Assembly (NCBI GenBank): GCA_035690425.1
Contig: DASSKO010000015.1
Location: 1-13,625 of the forward strand
DNA length: 13,625 nt
Source: DASSKO01 sp035690425
GTDB lineage: Bacteria > Actinomycetota > Actinomycetes > Propionibacteriales > Nocardioidaceae
Reading direction: 5' to 3'
The notes under the pieces were generated by a model. That model was not told the DNA's origin and made no database searches. It saw only the letters and a program-made list of their open reading frames with translations. How positions within the stretch are numbered: position 1 is the stretch's first letter; each line of letters starts with the position of its first letter. The position numbers were made by a program, and so were the translations under genes. Below, piece after piece: positions 1 through 6,167 of this stretch.

Positions 1-44
1 ACCGCACCCCGCTGACCCCCGGCGAGCCCGAGCCCCAGGTCTGA
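1..44 (+). CDS. C-terminal end of an unidentified gene (partial)
   Basis: The frame starting at base 3 is open from the window edge and ends in TGA at 42-44. It encodes a proline/glutamate-rich tail of 13 residues (RTPLTPGEPEPQV). Such Pro-rich ends are common in actinobacterial proteins. A gene ending here would converge on the Nudix gene, whose stop lies 4 bp away. Thirteen codons cannot identify a product and the open frame could be chance. Confidence 0.35.
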   Translation, partial: RTPLTPGEPEPQV

Positions 45-48
45 GCCG

Positions 49-462
49 CTACTGCCCGGCGTCGAGCGCCGCGTGGAGGAGCTGCGGGATCCGGGGATCG
101 GCGAGGCGCAGCCCGGCCAGCTCGGGGGCGGTGAGCCAGGCCAGCGCGTCGTGCTCCCGGGAGTCGCGGTTGTCCGGCTCGCCGGTCCACCGATCGATCA
201 CCCAGATGTCCATCCGGAAGTCAGCGCCCTGGACGTGGGCGAACGGCTCGTCGGTCACCTCGGCGAGGATCCCGAGCTCCTCCTCGAGCTCCCGCACGAG
301 TGCGTCGGCCGGCGGCTCGCCGTCGAGGACGTGCCCGCCGGGCAGGTCCCACGTGTCCGGGTACCAGCGCCTGGTCGGCGACCGGTGGACCATCAACGCC
401 CGCTGATCACGGCGCAGCAGCCCCGCCACGACGACGTGCTCCGCGGGCTCGGACGTGTCCAT
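49..462 (-). CDS. Nudix (MutT-type) hydrolase, 137 aa
   Basis: Nudix proteins hydrolyse nucleoside diphosphates linked to another moiety, such as (d)NTPs, nucleotide sugars or dinucleotides, using Mg2+. The full Nudix box is present: G43, E49, then R57-E58-L59-E60-E61-E62-L63-G64-I65, an exact match to Gx5Ex7REUxEExGU. It is preceded by WYPDTWDLPGG, the usual strand-turn before the box. Length (137 aa) is normal for a one-domain member. The same frame stays open far upstream, but that part is Arg/Ala-rich and unlike protein. I chose the ATG at 462 because the fold starts about 9 residues later. No clear Shine-Dalgarno is visible. The gene diverges from the small membrane-protein gene. The substrate cannot be read from the sequence; housecleaning of damaged nucleotides is one option among several. 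Confidence 0.9.
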   Translation of the reverse strand: MDTSEPAEHVVVAGLLRRDQRALMVHRSPTRRWYPDTWDLPGGHVLDGEPPADALVRELEEELGILAEVTDEPFAHVQGADFRMDIWVIDRWTGEPDNRDSREHDALAWLTAPELAGLRLADPRIPQLLHAALDAGQ

Positions 463-547
463 CCCGCGAGTGTGGCATCTCAGATTTCGGCCCAGTCGCG
501 GACGTCCGTTCCCCGCGGCCACGCCGATGTGCTGGCAGCATGGCCCC
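463..547. promoter_or_regulatory. Divergent intergenic region between Nudix and membrane-protein genes
   Basis: This stretch separates the Nudix start (462, -) from the short GTG frame at 548 (+), so it should hold promoters for both directions. A CAGCAT at 536-541 lies 6 nt before GTG 548 and is close to the actinobacterial -10 consensus TANNNT. I see no clear -35 element. The assignment is positional. Confidence 0.35.
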
Positions 548-598
548 GTGTCCGAGGATCCGTGGGCCGCGCCGGCCGATGCGTTCGGGGGCTCGTAA
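548..598 (+). CDS. Possible 16-codon leader peptide coupled to the membrane-protein gene
   Basis: A GTG at 548 opens a short frame, MSEDPWAAPADAFGGS. Its stop overlaps the next start as TAATG (596-600). The peptide looks like a typical N-terminus of an actinobacterial membrane protein (acidic, Pro/Trp, Gly-rich), not like random sequence. There is no Shine-Dalgarno before GTG 548, so a leaderless start would be needed. Two readings fit: a real leader peptide that couples translation to the downstream gene, or the original N-terminus of that gene separated by an old frameshift. It is too short to prove as coding. Confidence 0.3.
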   Translation: MSEDPWAAPADAFGGS

Positions 599-1002
599 TG
601 CGCGCACAACAGCCGAGCCACTGGGCAGGTGTGGCGGAGGCTCTCGTTTCGCTCTGCTGCGTGACACTGATCGGATTCGTTGCGGTCAACGGCTTCGGTG
701 CCTACTTCTGCCTGGATCCGGCCGGCTGTCCGGAGCCCCACGGCACGCCGGTCGTGGCTTACCGGGTGGCTGCGGGCCTGCTCGGTGCCGGAGTCCTGAC
801 CGCGGTCGGCCTCGCCGTACGTCGCCGTGCCCGGTGGGCCTACCTGTGGCACGGCGGCGTTGCGCTGGCAGCGGTGGTGGCCGTGTTGCTCTGCGCCGTG
901 CGCTCGATCGACTGGCACGCGCTGCGGAACCCGGAGCCGCACCCGCCGAGCACCGACTACGTGCCCTGCTACAGCGGTAGCGGCGACTGCCCGGGCGGCT
1001 AG
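598..1002 (+). CDS. Small three-helix membrane protein, 134 aa, function unknown
   Basis: Three hydrophobic segments are visible at about residues 11-37, 51-74 and 80-101. The basic stretch RRRAR (75-79) lies between helices 2 and 3. By the positive-inside rule the N-terminus and that loop are cytoplasmic, so the first loop (C38, C44) and the C-terminal tail (C124, C131) face outside. Four outward cysteines in two loops suggest disulfides. I do not recognise a family. The ATG at 598 has GGGGG at 587-591 as a weak ribosome site and overlaps the stop of a 16-codon frame (TAATG). The same frame is open much further upstream, opposite the Nudix gene, but that part has no protein character. The gene ends 54 bp before a strong inverted repeat. 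Confidence 0.75.
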   Translation: MRAQQPSHWAGVAEALVSLCCVTLIGFVAVNGFGAYFCLDPAGCPEPHGTPVVAYRVAAGLLGAGVLTAVGLAVRRRARWAYLWHGGVALAAVVAVLLCAVRSIDWHALRNPEPHPPSTDYVPCYSGSGDCPGG

Positions 1003-1056
1003 TCCGGGAGCGGGCTCCACGAGTCGTGCCCCGACGACCGTTCGCCTAACTGTTGT

Positions 1057-1095
1057 GCGGAGTCCTGGTGCCACCTGGTGGCACCAGGACTCCGC
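1057..1095. terminator. Bidirectional terminator, 19-bp perfect inverted repeat
   Basis: The left arm 1057-1075 is GCGGAGTCCTGGTGCCACC. It is exactly complementary to the right arm 1077-1095 around a single central base (1076). As RNA this is a stem of about 17 bp with a short loop. It lies 54 bp after the membrane-protein stop (+) and 21 bp after the helicase stop (-). No U-tract follows on either side, as is common for hairpin terminators in high-GC actinobacteria. Confidence 0.85.
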
Positions 1096-1116
1096 GTTGT
1101 CCGGGACGGGGCCGGG

Positions 1117-2550
1117 TCAGCGTCCGCCGCGGCGCCGGTTGGAGCTGAACGAGGCGGCGCTGTGCGTCGTACCCGAGGCCGACGGACGGGTTCCGCCGGC
1201 CGAGCCGCGACCGCGGCGCCGGCGGCGACCACCCGAGCGGCTGCCCGAGCCGGAACCGGACGCCTCGGATGCCTTCGGCGGCCGCCCCTCGCCCGGCTTC
1301 CGGGACGGGCTCGACTGGCCGGACGGCGCCGGGGCGGTGAAGCCGCCCGGGACCCGGACCCGCTCGCCGGGCGCGAGCTCGGCGAGCAGCGGGTGGTCGG
1401 GGCCGTCCACGGCGGTGGTGGTCGGCTTCACGCCCGCGGCCCGGGTGAGCGCGCGGACGTCGCGCATCTGCTGCTCGGTGGCCAGGGTGATCACCGTGCC
1501 GGCGTTGCCGGCGCGGGCGGTGCGGCCGCTGCGGTGCAGGTAGGCCTTGTGCTCGCTCGGCGGGTCGGCGTGCACCACCAGTCCGACGTCGTCGACGTGG
1601 ATGCCACGGGCGGCGATGTCGGTGGCGACCAGGGTGGACGCCTCGCCGGCGTGGAAGGCGGCCATGTTGCGCTGGCGGGCGTTCTGGCTGAGGTTGCCGT
1701 GCAGCTCCACGGCGGGGACGCCGTTCCGGTTCAGCTGCCGGGCCAGTGCCTTGGCGCCGTGCTTGGTGCGGGTGAACAGCACCGTGCGGCCGGGGGCGCT
1801 GGCCAGGTCGACCAGCACCGGGACCCGGTTCTCGGGGTGCACCTGGAGCACGTGGTGGACCATCGTGACCACCGGGGCGCGGCCCGAGTCGGCCTCGTGG
1901 GTGCGCGGGTCGGTGAGGAAGGCGCGGACCACGCCGTCGACCGCGCGGTCGAGGGTGGCGGAGAACAGCATCCGCTGGCCGTCGGCGGGGGTCTGCTTGA
2001 GCAGGCGGCGTACGGCGGGGAGGAAGCCGAGGTCGGCCATGTGGTCGGCCTCGTCGAGCACGGTGATCCGGACCCGGTCGAGGCGGCAGTGACCCTGGCC
2101 GATCAGGTCCTCCAGCCGGCCGGGACAGGCGATCACGATGTCGACGCCGCGCCGCAACGCCTGGACCTGGGGGTTCTGGCCGACCCCGCCGAAGACGGTG
2201 CGGATCCGCAGCCCCGCGGTCTCGGCCAGCGGGCGCAGCGCCTCCTCGATCTGCCCGACGAGCTCACGGGTCGGGGCGAGCACGAGGGCGCGGGGGGCTC
2301 CCGGAGCGGCCGGCTTTCCGCCGGACAGCCGGGCGACCAGGGGCAGCAGGAACGCATAGGTCTTCCCGGAGCCGGTGCGGCCGCGGCCGAGCACGTCGCG
2401 TCCGGAGAGGGAGTCGGGGAGCGTCGCCGCCTGGATCGGCGTGGGCGTGGTGATCCCGCGGTGGGTAAGGACCTCGACCAGGGGTGCGGGCACGCCGAGG
2501 TCGCTGAAGCTGTGTGAGGACAAGAGGTGTCGCTTTCGGTGGTGTCTCAC
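1117..2550 (-). CDS. DEAD-box ATP-dependent RNA helicase, 477 aa
   Basis: This enzyme unwinds short RNA duplexes using ATP; relatives act in cold adaptation, ribosome assembly and RNA decay. Motifs appear in order: Q-motif region F15 to Q40, motif I GRTGSGKT (57-64), Ia PTREL (93-97), CPGR (142-145), DEAD (166-169), SAT (197-199), ATDIAARG (309-316) and HRSGRTARAG (339-348). The motif I and CPGR spellings are common actinobacterial variants. From about residue 400 the tail is disordered, rich in Gly, Ser and Arg (runs such as GGRRRRRGRG), and probably binds RNA, as in RhlE/CsdA-type helicases. The start is GTG at 2550. An in-frame TTG at 2523 is possible because both have poor ribosome sites. 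The gene is transcribed alone, convergent with the membrane-protein gene. The specific RNA target is unknown. Confidence 0.93.
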   Translation of the reverse strand: MRHHRKRHLLSSHSFSDLGVPAPLVEVLTHRGITTPTPIQAATLPDSLSGRDVLGRGRTGSGKTYAFLLPLVARLSGGKPAAPGAPRALVLAPTRELVGQIEEALRPLAETAGLRIRTVFGGVGQNPQVQALRRGVDIVIACPGRLEDLIGQGHCRLDRVRITVLDEADHMADLGFLPAVRRLLKQTPADGQRMLFSATLDRAVDGVVRAFLTDPRTHEADSGRAPVVTMVHHVLQVHPENRVPVLVDLASAPGRTVLFTRTKHGAKALARQLNRNGVPAVELHGNLSQNARQRNMAAFHAGEASTLVATDIAARGIHVDDVGLVVHADPPSEHKAYLHRSGRTARAGNAGTVITLATEQQMRDVRALTRAAGVKPTTTAVDGPDHPLLAELAPGERVRVPGGFTAPAPSGQSSPSRKPGEGRPPKASEASGSGSGSRSGGRRRRRGRGSAGGTRPSASGTTHSAASFSSNRRRGGR

Positions 2551-2587
2551 CGTGCTGACCCGCCGGCGGCGGGAAGACGAAGCGGTT

Positions 2588-2625
2588 GCTCGCGCACTCG
2601 GCGCGAGAGCAGGGGCCGAAGGCCC
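2588..2625 (-). promoter_or_regulatory. Two hairpins in the leader of the helicase gene / after ceoC
   Basis: Two stem-loops sit between the ceoC stop (2682) and the helicase start (2550). The first is GGGCC (2613-2617) with GGCCC (2621-2625) and a 3-nt loop. The second is GCTCGCGC (2588-2595) with GCGCGAGAGC (2601-2610), which has a 2-nt bulge. They may terminate ceoC transcription, form a structured 5' leader of the helicase mRNA, or both. Structured leaders are known for cold-shock-type DEAD-box genes; the role here is inference. Confidence 0.4.
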
Positions 2626-2681
2626 GTGCCGCAGTCCCGGGGCAAGACCGGCCGGGCTGTTGGGCCCATCCTACCGGAGGA

Positions 2682-3356
2682 TCAGCCCGCCTGGTGCTCG
2701 CGTGGCGCCAGCAGCCGCTGCAGCTCCTCCTCGACCTCCGCGGGGAGCACGAACAGCAGCTCGTCGCCGGCCTCGACCGGCTGCTCCGGCGTCGGCGCGT
2801 AGACCTTCCCGTCGCGCAGGATCGTGACCAGGCCGCAGTTCTCGGGCAGCGGGATCAGGCCCGACTGCTGGCCGACGTACGGCGAGTCAGGCGGGAGGGT
2901 GAGCTCGACCAGGTTGGCGTCGCCCTGGCGGAACGTGAACAGCCGGACCAAATCGCCGACGGTGACCGCCTCCTCGACCAGCGCGGACATGATCCGCGGG
3001 GTCGAGACGTTCACGTCCACGCCCCAGGCCTCGGTGAACAGCCACTCGTTGCTGGGGTGGTTCACCCGGGCGACGGTGCGCGGGACCCCGAACTCGGTCT
3101 TCGCGAGCAGGGAGGTGACCAGGTTGACCTTGTCGTCGCCGGTCGCGGCGATCACCACGTCGCAGTCCTGCAGCCGCGCCTCCTCCAGCGAGGACATCTC
3201 GCAGGCGTCGGCGAGCAGCCACTCGGCCTCGGGGACCCGGTTGGGCTTGATCGCGCCGGCCTGCTTGTCGATGAGCAGCACGGTGTGCTGGTTGCCGATC
3301 AGCTCCTGGGCGATCGAGCGCCCGACCGCGCCGGCTCCGGCGATGGCCACTCTCAT
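2682..3356 (-). CDS. ceoC: RCK/TrkA-type potassium uptake regulator, second of pair, 224 aa
   Basis: RCK proteins are cytoplasmic rings that bind nucleotides and gate potassium transporters. The Rossmann fold is clear: G7-A-G9-A-V-G12 matches GxGxxG and D30 ends the second strand, where NAD(H) ribose is held. A TrkA_C domain follows at about 136-208. Length is normal for a single RCK_N + RCK_C unit. The start ATG (3356) is 6 nt after the stop of ceoB. Its ribosome site, GAGGAA, lies in the last codons of ceoB, so the two are translated together. The TrkA_C domain is the part that binds c-di-AMP in the KtrA family; whether this one does is unknown. The symbol rests on gene order matching Mycobacterium ceoB-ceoC and is less sure than the family. 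Confidence 0.9.
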   Translation of the reverse strand: MRVAIAGAGAVGRSIAQELIGNQHTVLLIDKQAGAIKPNRVPEAEWLLADACEMSSLEEARLQDCDVVIAATGDDKVNLVTSLLAKTEFGVPRTVARVNHPSNEWLFTEAWGVDVNVSTPRIMSALVEEAVTVGDLVRLFTFRQGDANLVELTLPPDSPYVGQQSGLIPLPENCGLVTILRDGKVYAPTPEQPVEAGDELLFVLPAEVEEELQRLLAPREHQAG

Positions 3357-3362
3357 CTCACG

Positions 3363-4028
3363 TCACTCTTCCTCGGGGCCGCGGGCGACCACGTCGTAGA
3401 CCTGGGAGGCGTTCTGCTCGCGCATGGCCAGGTGCAGGACGTCGCCCTCCTGCAGCACGCTCTCCCGGCTGGGCAGCATTCCCTCACCGAGCCGGTCGAT
3501 CCAGGCGATCCGGCTGCCGGACTGCTCCTGGAAGAGCACCGTCCGGGTGCCCACCCAGGCGTCGCCGACCGGGATCTGGTCGAGCCGGATCGTGCCGGAC
3601 GGATCGCGGTAGTTGGGCTCGGCCCCCACCGGCAGCAGCCGGCGCAGCACCTGGTCGGCGGTCCACTTCACCGTGGCGACCGTGGTGATCCCCAGCCGTT
3701 CGTAGACCGCGGCGCGGCCGGGGTCGTAGATCCGGGCCACCACCTGCTGGATGCCGAACGTCTCCCGGGCGACCCGCGCGGCGATGATGTTGGAGTTGTC
3801 GCCGCTGCTGACCGCGGCGAAGGCGTCTGCCCGCTCGATCCCGGCTTCGGTGAGCACGGCGCGGTCGAAGCCGAAGCCGGTCACCTTCAGCCCGTTGTAC
3901 GTCGGCCCGAGCCGCCGGAAGGCGTCCGGGTTGGTGTCGATCACGCTCACCGTGTGGTTGCGGTCCTCGAGGGAGCGGGCCAGCGTCGAGCCGACGCGCC
4001 CGCAGCCCATGATCACGACGTGCACCAT
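3363..4028 (-). CDS. ceoB: RCK/TrkA-type potassium uptake regulator, first of pair, 221 aa
   Basis: This is the first gene of the RCK pair, a cytoplasmic nucleotide-sensing partner of a potassium transporter. The N-terminus carries G8-C-G10-R-V-G13 (GxGxxG) and the acidic D31 of a Rossmann fold. A TrkA_C domain covers about 138-215. The frame remains open for another 650 codons upstream, but that part is an antisense shadow of the transporter gene (His/Asp/Arg-rich). The true start is ATG 4028, where the RCK fold begins at once (MVHVVIMGCG). No Shine-Dalgarno is close to it, so a leaderless or weak start is likely. It is divergent from the KimA-like transporter, which it probably regulates. 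The paired arrangement suggests a mixed RCK ring, as two non-identical RCK halves are also joined in E. coli TrkA. Confidence 0.92.
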   Translation of the reverse strand: MVHVVIMGCGRVGSTLARSLEDRNHTVSVIDTNPDAFRRLGPTYNGLKVTGFGFDRAVLTEAGIERADAFAAVSSGDNSNIIAARVARETFGIQQVVARIYDPGRAAVYERLGITTVATVKWTADQVLRRLLPVGAEPNYRDPSGTIRLDQIPVGDAWVGTRTVLFQEQSGSRIAWIDRLGEGMLPSRESVLQEGDVLHLAMREQNASQVYDVVARGPEEE

Positions 4029-4127
4029 GCCGACGCTACTAGACCTCGGCGTCCAATTTCGCCACGTGGGACCCGCAGGTCGGCCGGATGCGTGAACCGC
4101 GCTCCCGGCGGGATAGCCTCGACGCTC
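4029..4127. promoter_or_regulatory. Divergent promoter region of ceoBC and the transporter operon
   Basis: These 99 bp separate two divergent operons. On the + strand, TAGCCT at 4114-4119 fits the actinobacterial -10 consensus TANNNT and lies 8 nt before GTG 4128. There is no Shine-Dalgarno between them, so the transporter mRNA is probably leaderless. On the - strand TAGCGT (4038 to 4033) also fits, but is only 4 nt from ATG 4028. The motif calls are by eye and weak motifs are frequent. Confidence 0.45.
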
Positions 4128-6167
4128 GTGGGTGTCGGGATCGTCTCCAAGCGGATCCTGCTCGGACAGAAGCTGCGCAGCTCCCAGCTGGGGGAGACGC
4201 TGCTGCCGAAGCGGGTCGCGTTGCCGGTGTTCGCCAGCGACGCACTCTCGTCGGTGGCCTATGCCCCGGACGAGGTCTTCATCATGCTCTCGCTCGCCGG
4301 GGCGTCGAGCTACGTGTGGAGCTGGAAGATCGGCATCGCCGTCGCCCTGGTGATGCTGACCGTGGTGGCGTCCTACCGGCAGAACGTGCACGCCTACCCC
4401 AGCGGCGGCGGCGACTACGAGGTTGCCACGGTCAACCTCGGCCCTACCGCGGGGGTCACCGTGGCGAGCGCGCTGCTGGTCGACTACGTCCTCACGGTCG
4501 CGGTGTCGATCTCCTCCGGCGTGCAGAACGCCGGTTCCGCGATCCCGTTCATGGCCGAGCACGCCACCCTGTGCGCGGTCATTCTCGTGGTCGTGCTCGC
4601 CGCGATGAACCTGCGCGGGGTCCGCGAGTCGGGGAGCACGTTCGCGGTCCCGGTCTACGGGTTCATGATCGCGATCCTGGGCATGGCCGCCTATGCCGCC
4701 GTACGCTCCATCACCGGCGAGCTGCCCCAGGTCGAGAGCGCGAACTTCCACATCACCCCGGCGCCCGGCTACCAGGGCGCGATCAACACCGGCGCGCTGA
4801 TCTTCCTGCTCGCCCGTGCGTTCGCCTCGGGCTGTGCGGCGCTGACCGGTGTGGAGGCGATCTCCAACGGGGTGCCGGCCTTCCGCAAGCCGAAGAGCCG
4901 CAACGCCGCGACCACGCTGCTGCTGCTCGGTGCGATCGCGGTGACCATGCTGATGAGCATCATCGTGTTGGCCCACCAGATGGGCATCAAGTACGTCGAC
5001 CCGACCGACCCGGAGGCGATGAGCCGGCTGCGGGACCAGCACTTCCACCCGCTGCCGGTCACCTTCGACGAGCACACCGTGGTCGCCCAGATCGCCAAGG
5101 CGGTGTTCAGCAACTTCCCGCCCGGCTTCTACTTCGTGGTCGCGATGACCGGGATCATCCTGGTGCTGGCCGCGAACACCTCGTTCAACGGGTTCCCGGT
5201 GCTCGGCTCGATCCTGGCGCGGGACGGGTTCATGCCGCGGCAGCTCGGCTCGCGGGGTGACCGGCTGGCCTACAGCAACGGGATCCTGATCCTCGCCGGC
5301 TTCGCGGCGGTGCTGATCGTCGCGTTCGACGCCCAGCCGACCCGGCTGATCCAGCTCTACATCGTCGGCGTGTTCGTGTCGTTCAACCTCAGCCAGCTGG
5401 GGATGATCCGGCACTGGACCAGGCACCTGAAGACCGAGCGCGATCCCGCGACCCGGCGTCGGATGATCCGCTCCCGGGTGATCAACACCATCGGCCTGGC
5501 GATGACCTCTGTGGTGTTCGTGGTCATCCTGGTCACCAAGTTCCTCGCCGGTGCCTGGATCGCGATCCTGGCGATGGTGGTGTTCTTCGTGATGATGAAG
5601 GGCATCCGGCGGCACTACGACCGGGTCGCCGAGGAGCTGCAGATCGGCGACGAGGACCCGGTGATGCCCACCCGGGTACACGCGATCGTGCTGGTCTCCC
5701 GGCTGCACAAGCCGACGATGCGGGCACTGGCCTACGCGAAGGCGACCCGGCCGAACCTGCTCGAGGCGGTGTTCGTCGGCGTCGACCAGGCCGAGACCGA
5801 CCGGATGCTCGCTGAGTGGGACCGGCTGCACATCGACGTACCGCTGAAGGTGCTGCACTCGCCGTACCGCGAGATCATCCGGCCGATCGTCGAGTACGCC
5901 GTGGAAATCCGGCAGGAGAACCCGCGCGGCGTGGTCGCGGTCTACATCCCCGAGTACGTCGTCGGGCGCTGGTGGGAGCAGCTGCTGCACAACCAGACCG
6001 CGCTGCGCCTCAAGGGCCGGCTGCTGTTCACGCCCGGGGTGATGGTGACCTCGGTGCCCTACCAGCTGCGCGGGTCCGAGCTGCGCAAGGTCCGGGAGGC
6101 CCGCTACCTGCAGCGGGTGCGGGCCGGCGACGTCCGCCGCGGCCGGGTGCTCCGGCAGCGGCGATGA
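4128..6167 (+). CDS. KimA-like APC-superfamily potassium transporter, 679 aa
   Basis: It closely resembles B. subtilis KimA (YdaO), a K+/H+ symporter. Shared blocks are DALSSVAYAP (38-47), YPSGGGDY (90-97), LVDYVLTVAVSIS (117-129) and SGCAALTGVEAISNGVPAF (234-252). Residues that hold potassium in KimA have counterparts: D38, Y45, D119, Y120, T123, T240 and Y411 (comparison from memory). About 12 membrane helices cover residues 30-490. A soluble, USP-like cytoplasmic domain (about 510-650) follows, also as in KimA. Many annotations will call it an amino-acid permease. The start is GTG 4128, preceded by a -10-like TAGCCT; the frame upstream of it is antisense to ceoBC. It overlaps the methyltransferase gene by ATGA. 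RCK genes lie divergently next to it, which supports a role in potassium transport. Substrate remains inferred. Confidence 0.88.
   Translation: MGVGIVSKRILLGQKLRSSQLGETLLPKRVALPVFASDALSSVAYAPDEVFIMLSLAGASSYVWSWKIGIAVALVMLTVVASYRQNVHAYPSGGGDYEVATVNLGPTAGVTVASALLVDYVLTVAVSISSGVQNAGSAIPFMAEHATLCAVILVVVLAAMNLRGVRESGSTFAVPVYGFMIAILGMAAYAAVRSITGELPQVESANFHITPAPGYQGAINTGALIFLLARAFASGCAALTGVEAISNGVPAFRKPKSRNAATTLLLLGAIAVTMLMSIIVLAHQMGIKYVDPTDPEAMSRLRDQHFHPLPVTFDEHTVVAQIAKAVFSNFPPGFYFVVAMTGIILVLAANTSFNGFPVLGSILARDGFMPRQLGSRGDRLAYSNGILILAGFAAVLIVAFDAQPTRLIQLYIVGVFVSFNLSQLGMIRHWTRHLKTERDPATRRRMIRSRVINTIGLAMTSVVFVVILVTKFLAGAWIAILAMVVFFVMMKGIRRHYDRVAEELQIGDEDPVMPTRVHAIVLVSRLHKPTMRALAYAKATRPNLLEAVFVGVDQAETDRMLAEWDRLHIDVPLKVLHSPYREIIRPIVEYAVEIRQENPRGVVAVYIPEYVVGRWWEQLLHNQTALRLKGRLLFTPGVMVTSVPYQLRGSELRKVREARYLQRVRAGDVRRGRVLRQRR

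Noticed and set aside
1078..2517. 479-codon + strand frame opposite the helicase
   Set aside because: Antisense shadow; the - strand has all helicase motifs.
2586..4127. Upstream extension of the transporter frame on the + strand
   Set aside because: It runs opposite ceoB and ceoC, has Gly/Asp/His-rich shadow composition, and the KimA-like fold begins only after GTG 4128.
3363..5990. Long - strand open frame (875 codons) across ceoB and opposite the transporter
   Set aside because: Only the last 221 codons look like protein. The rest is His/Asp/Arg-rich antisense of the transporter gene, a usual artefact of high GC.
4128..6167. Amino-acid permease
   Set aside because: The superfamily is right, but the KimA-specific blocks, cytoplasmic tail and RCK neighbours favour potassium.
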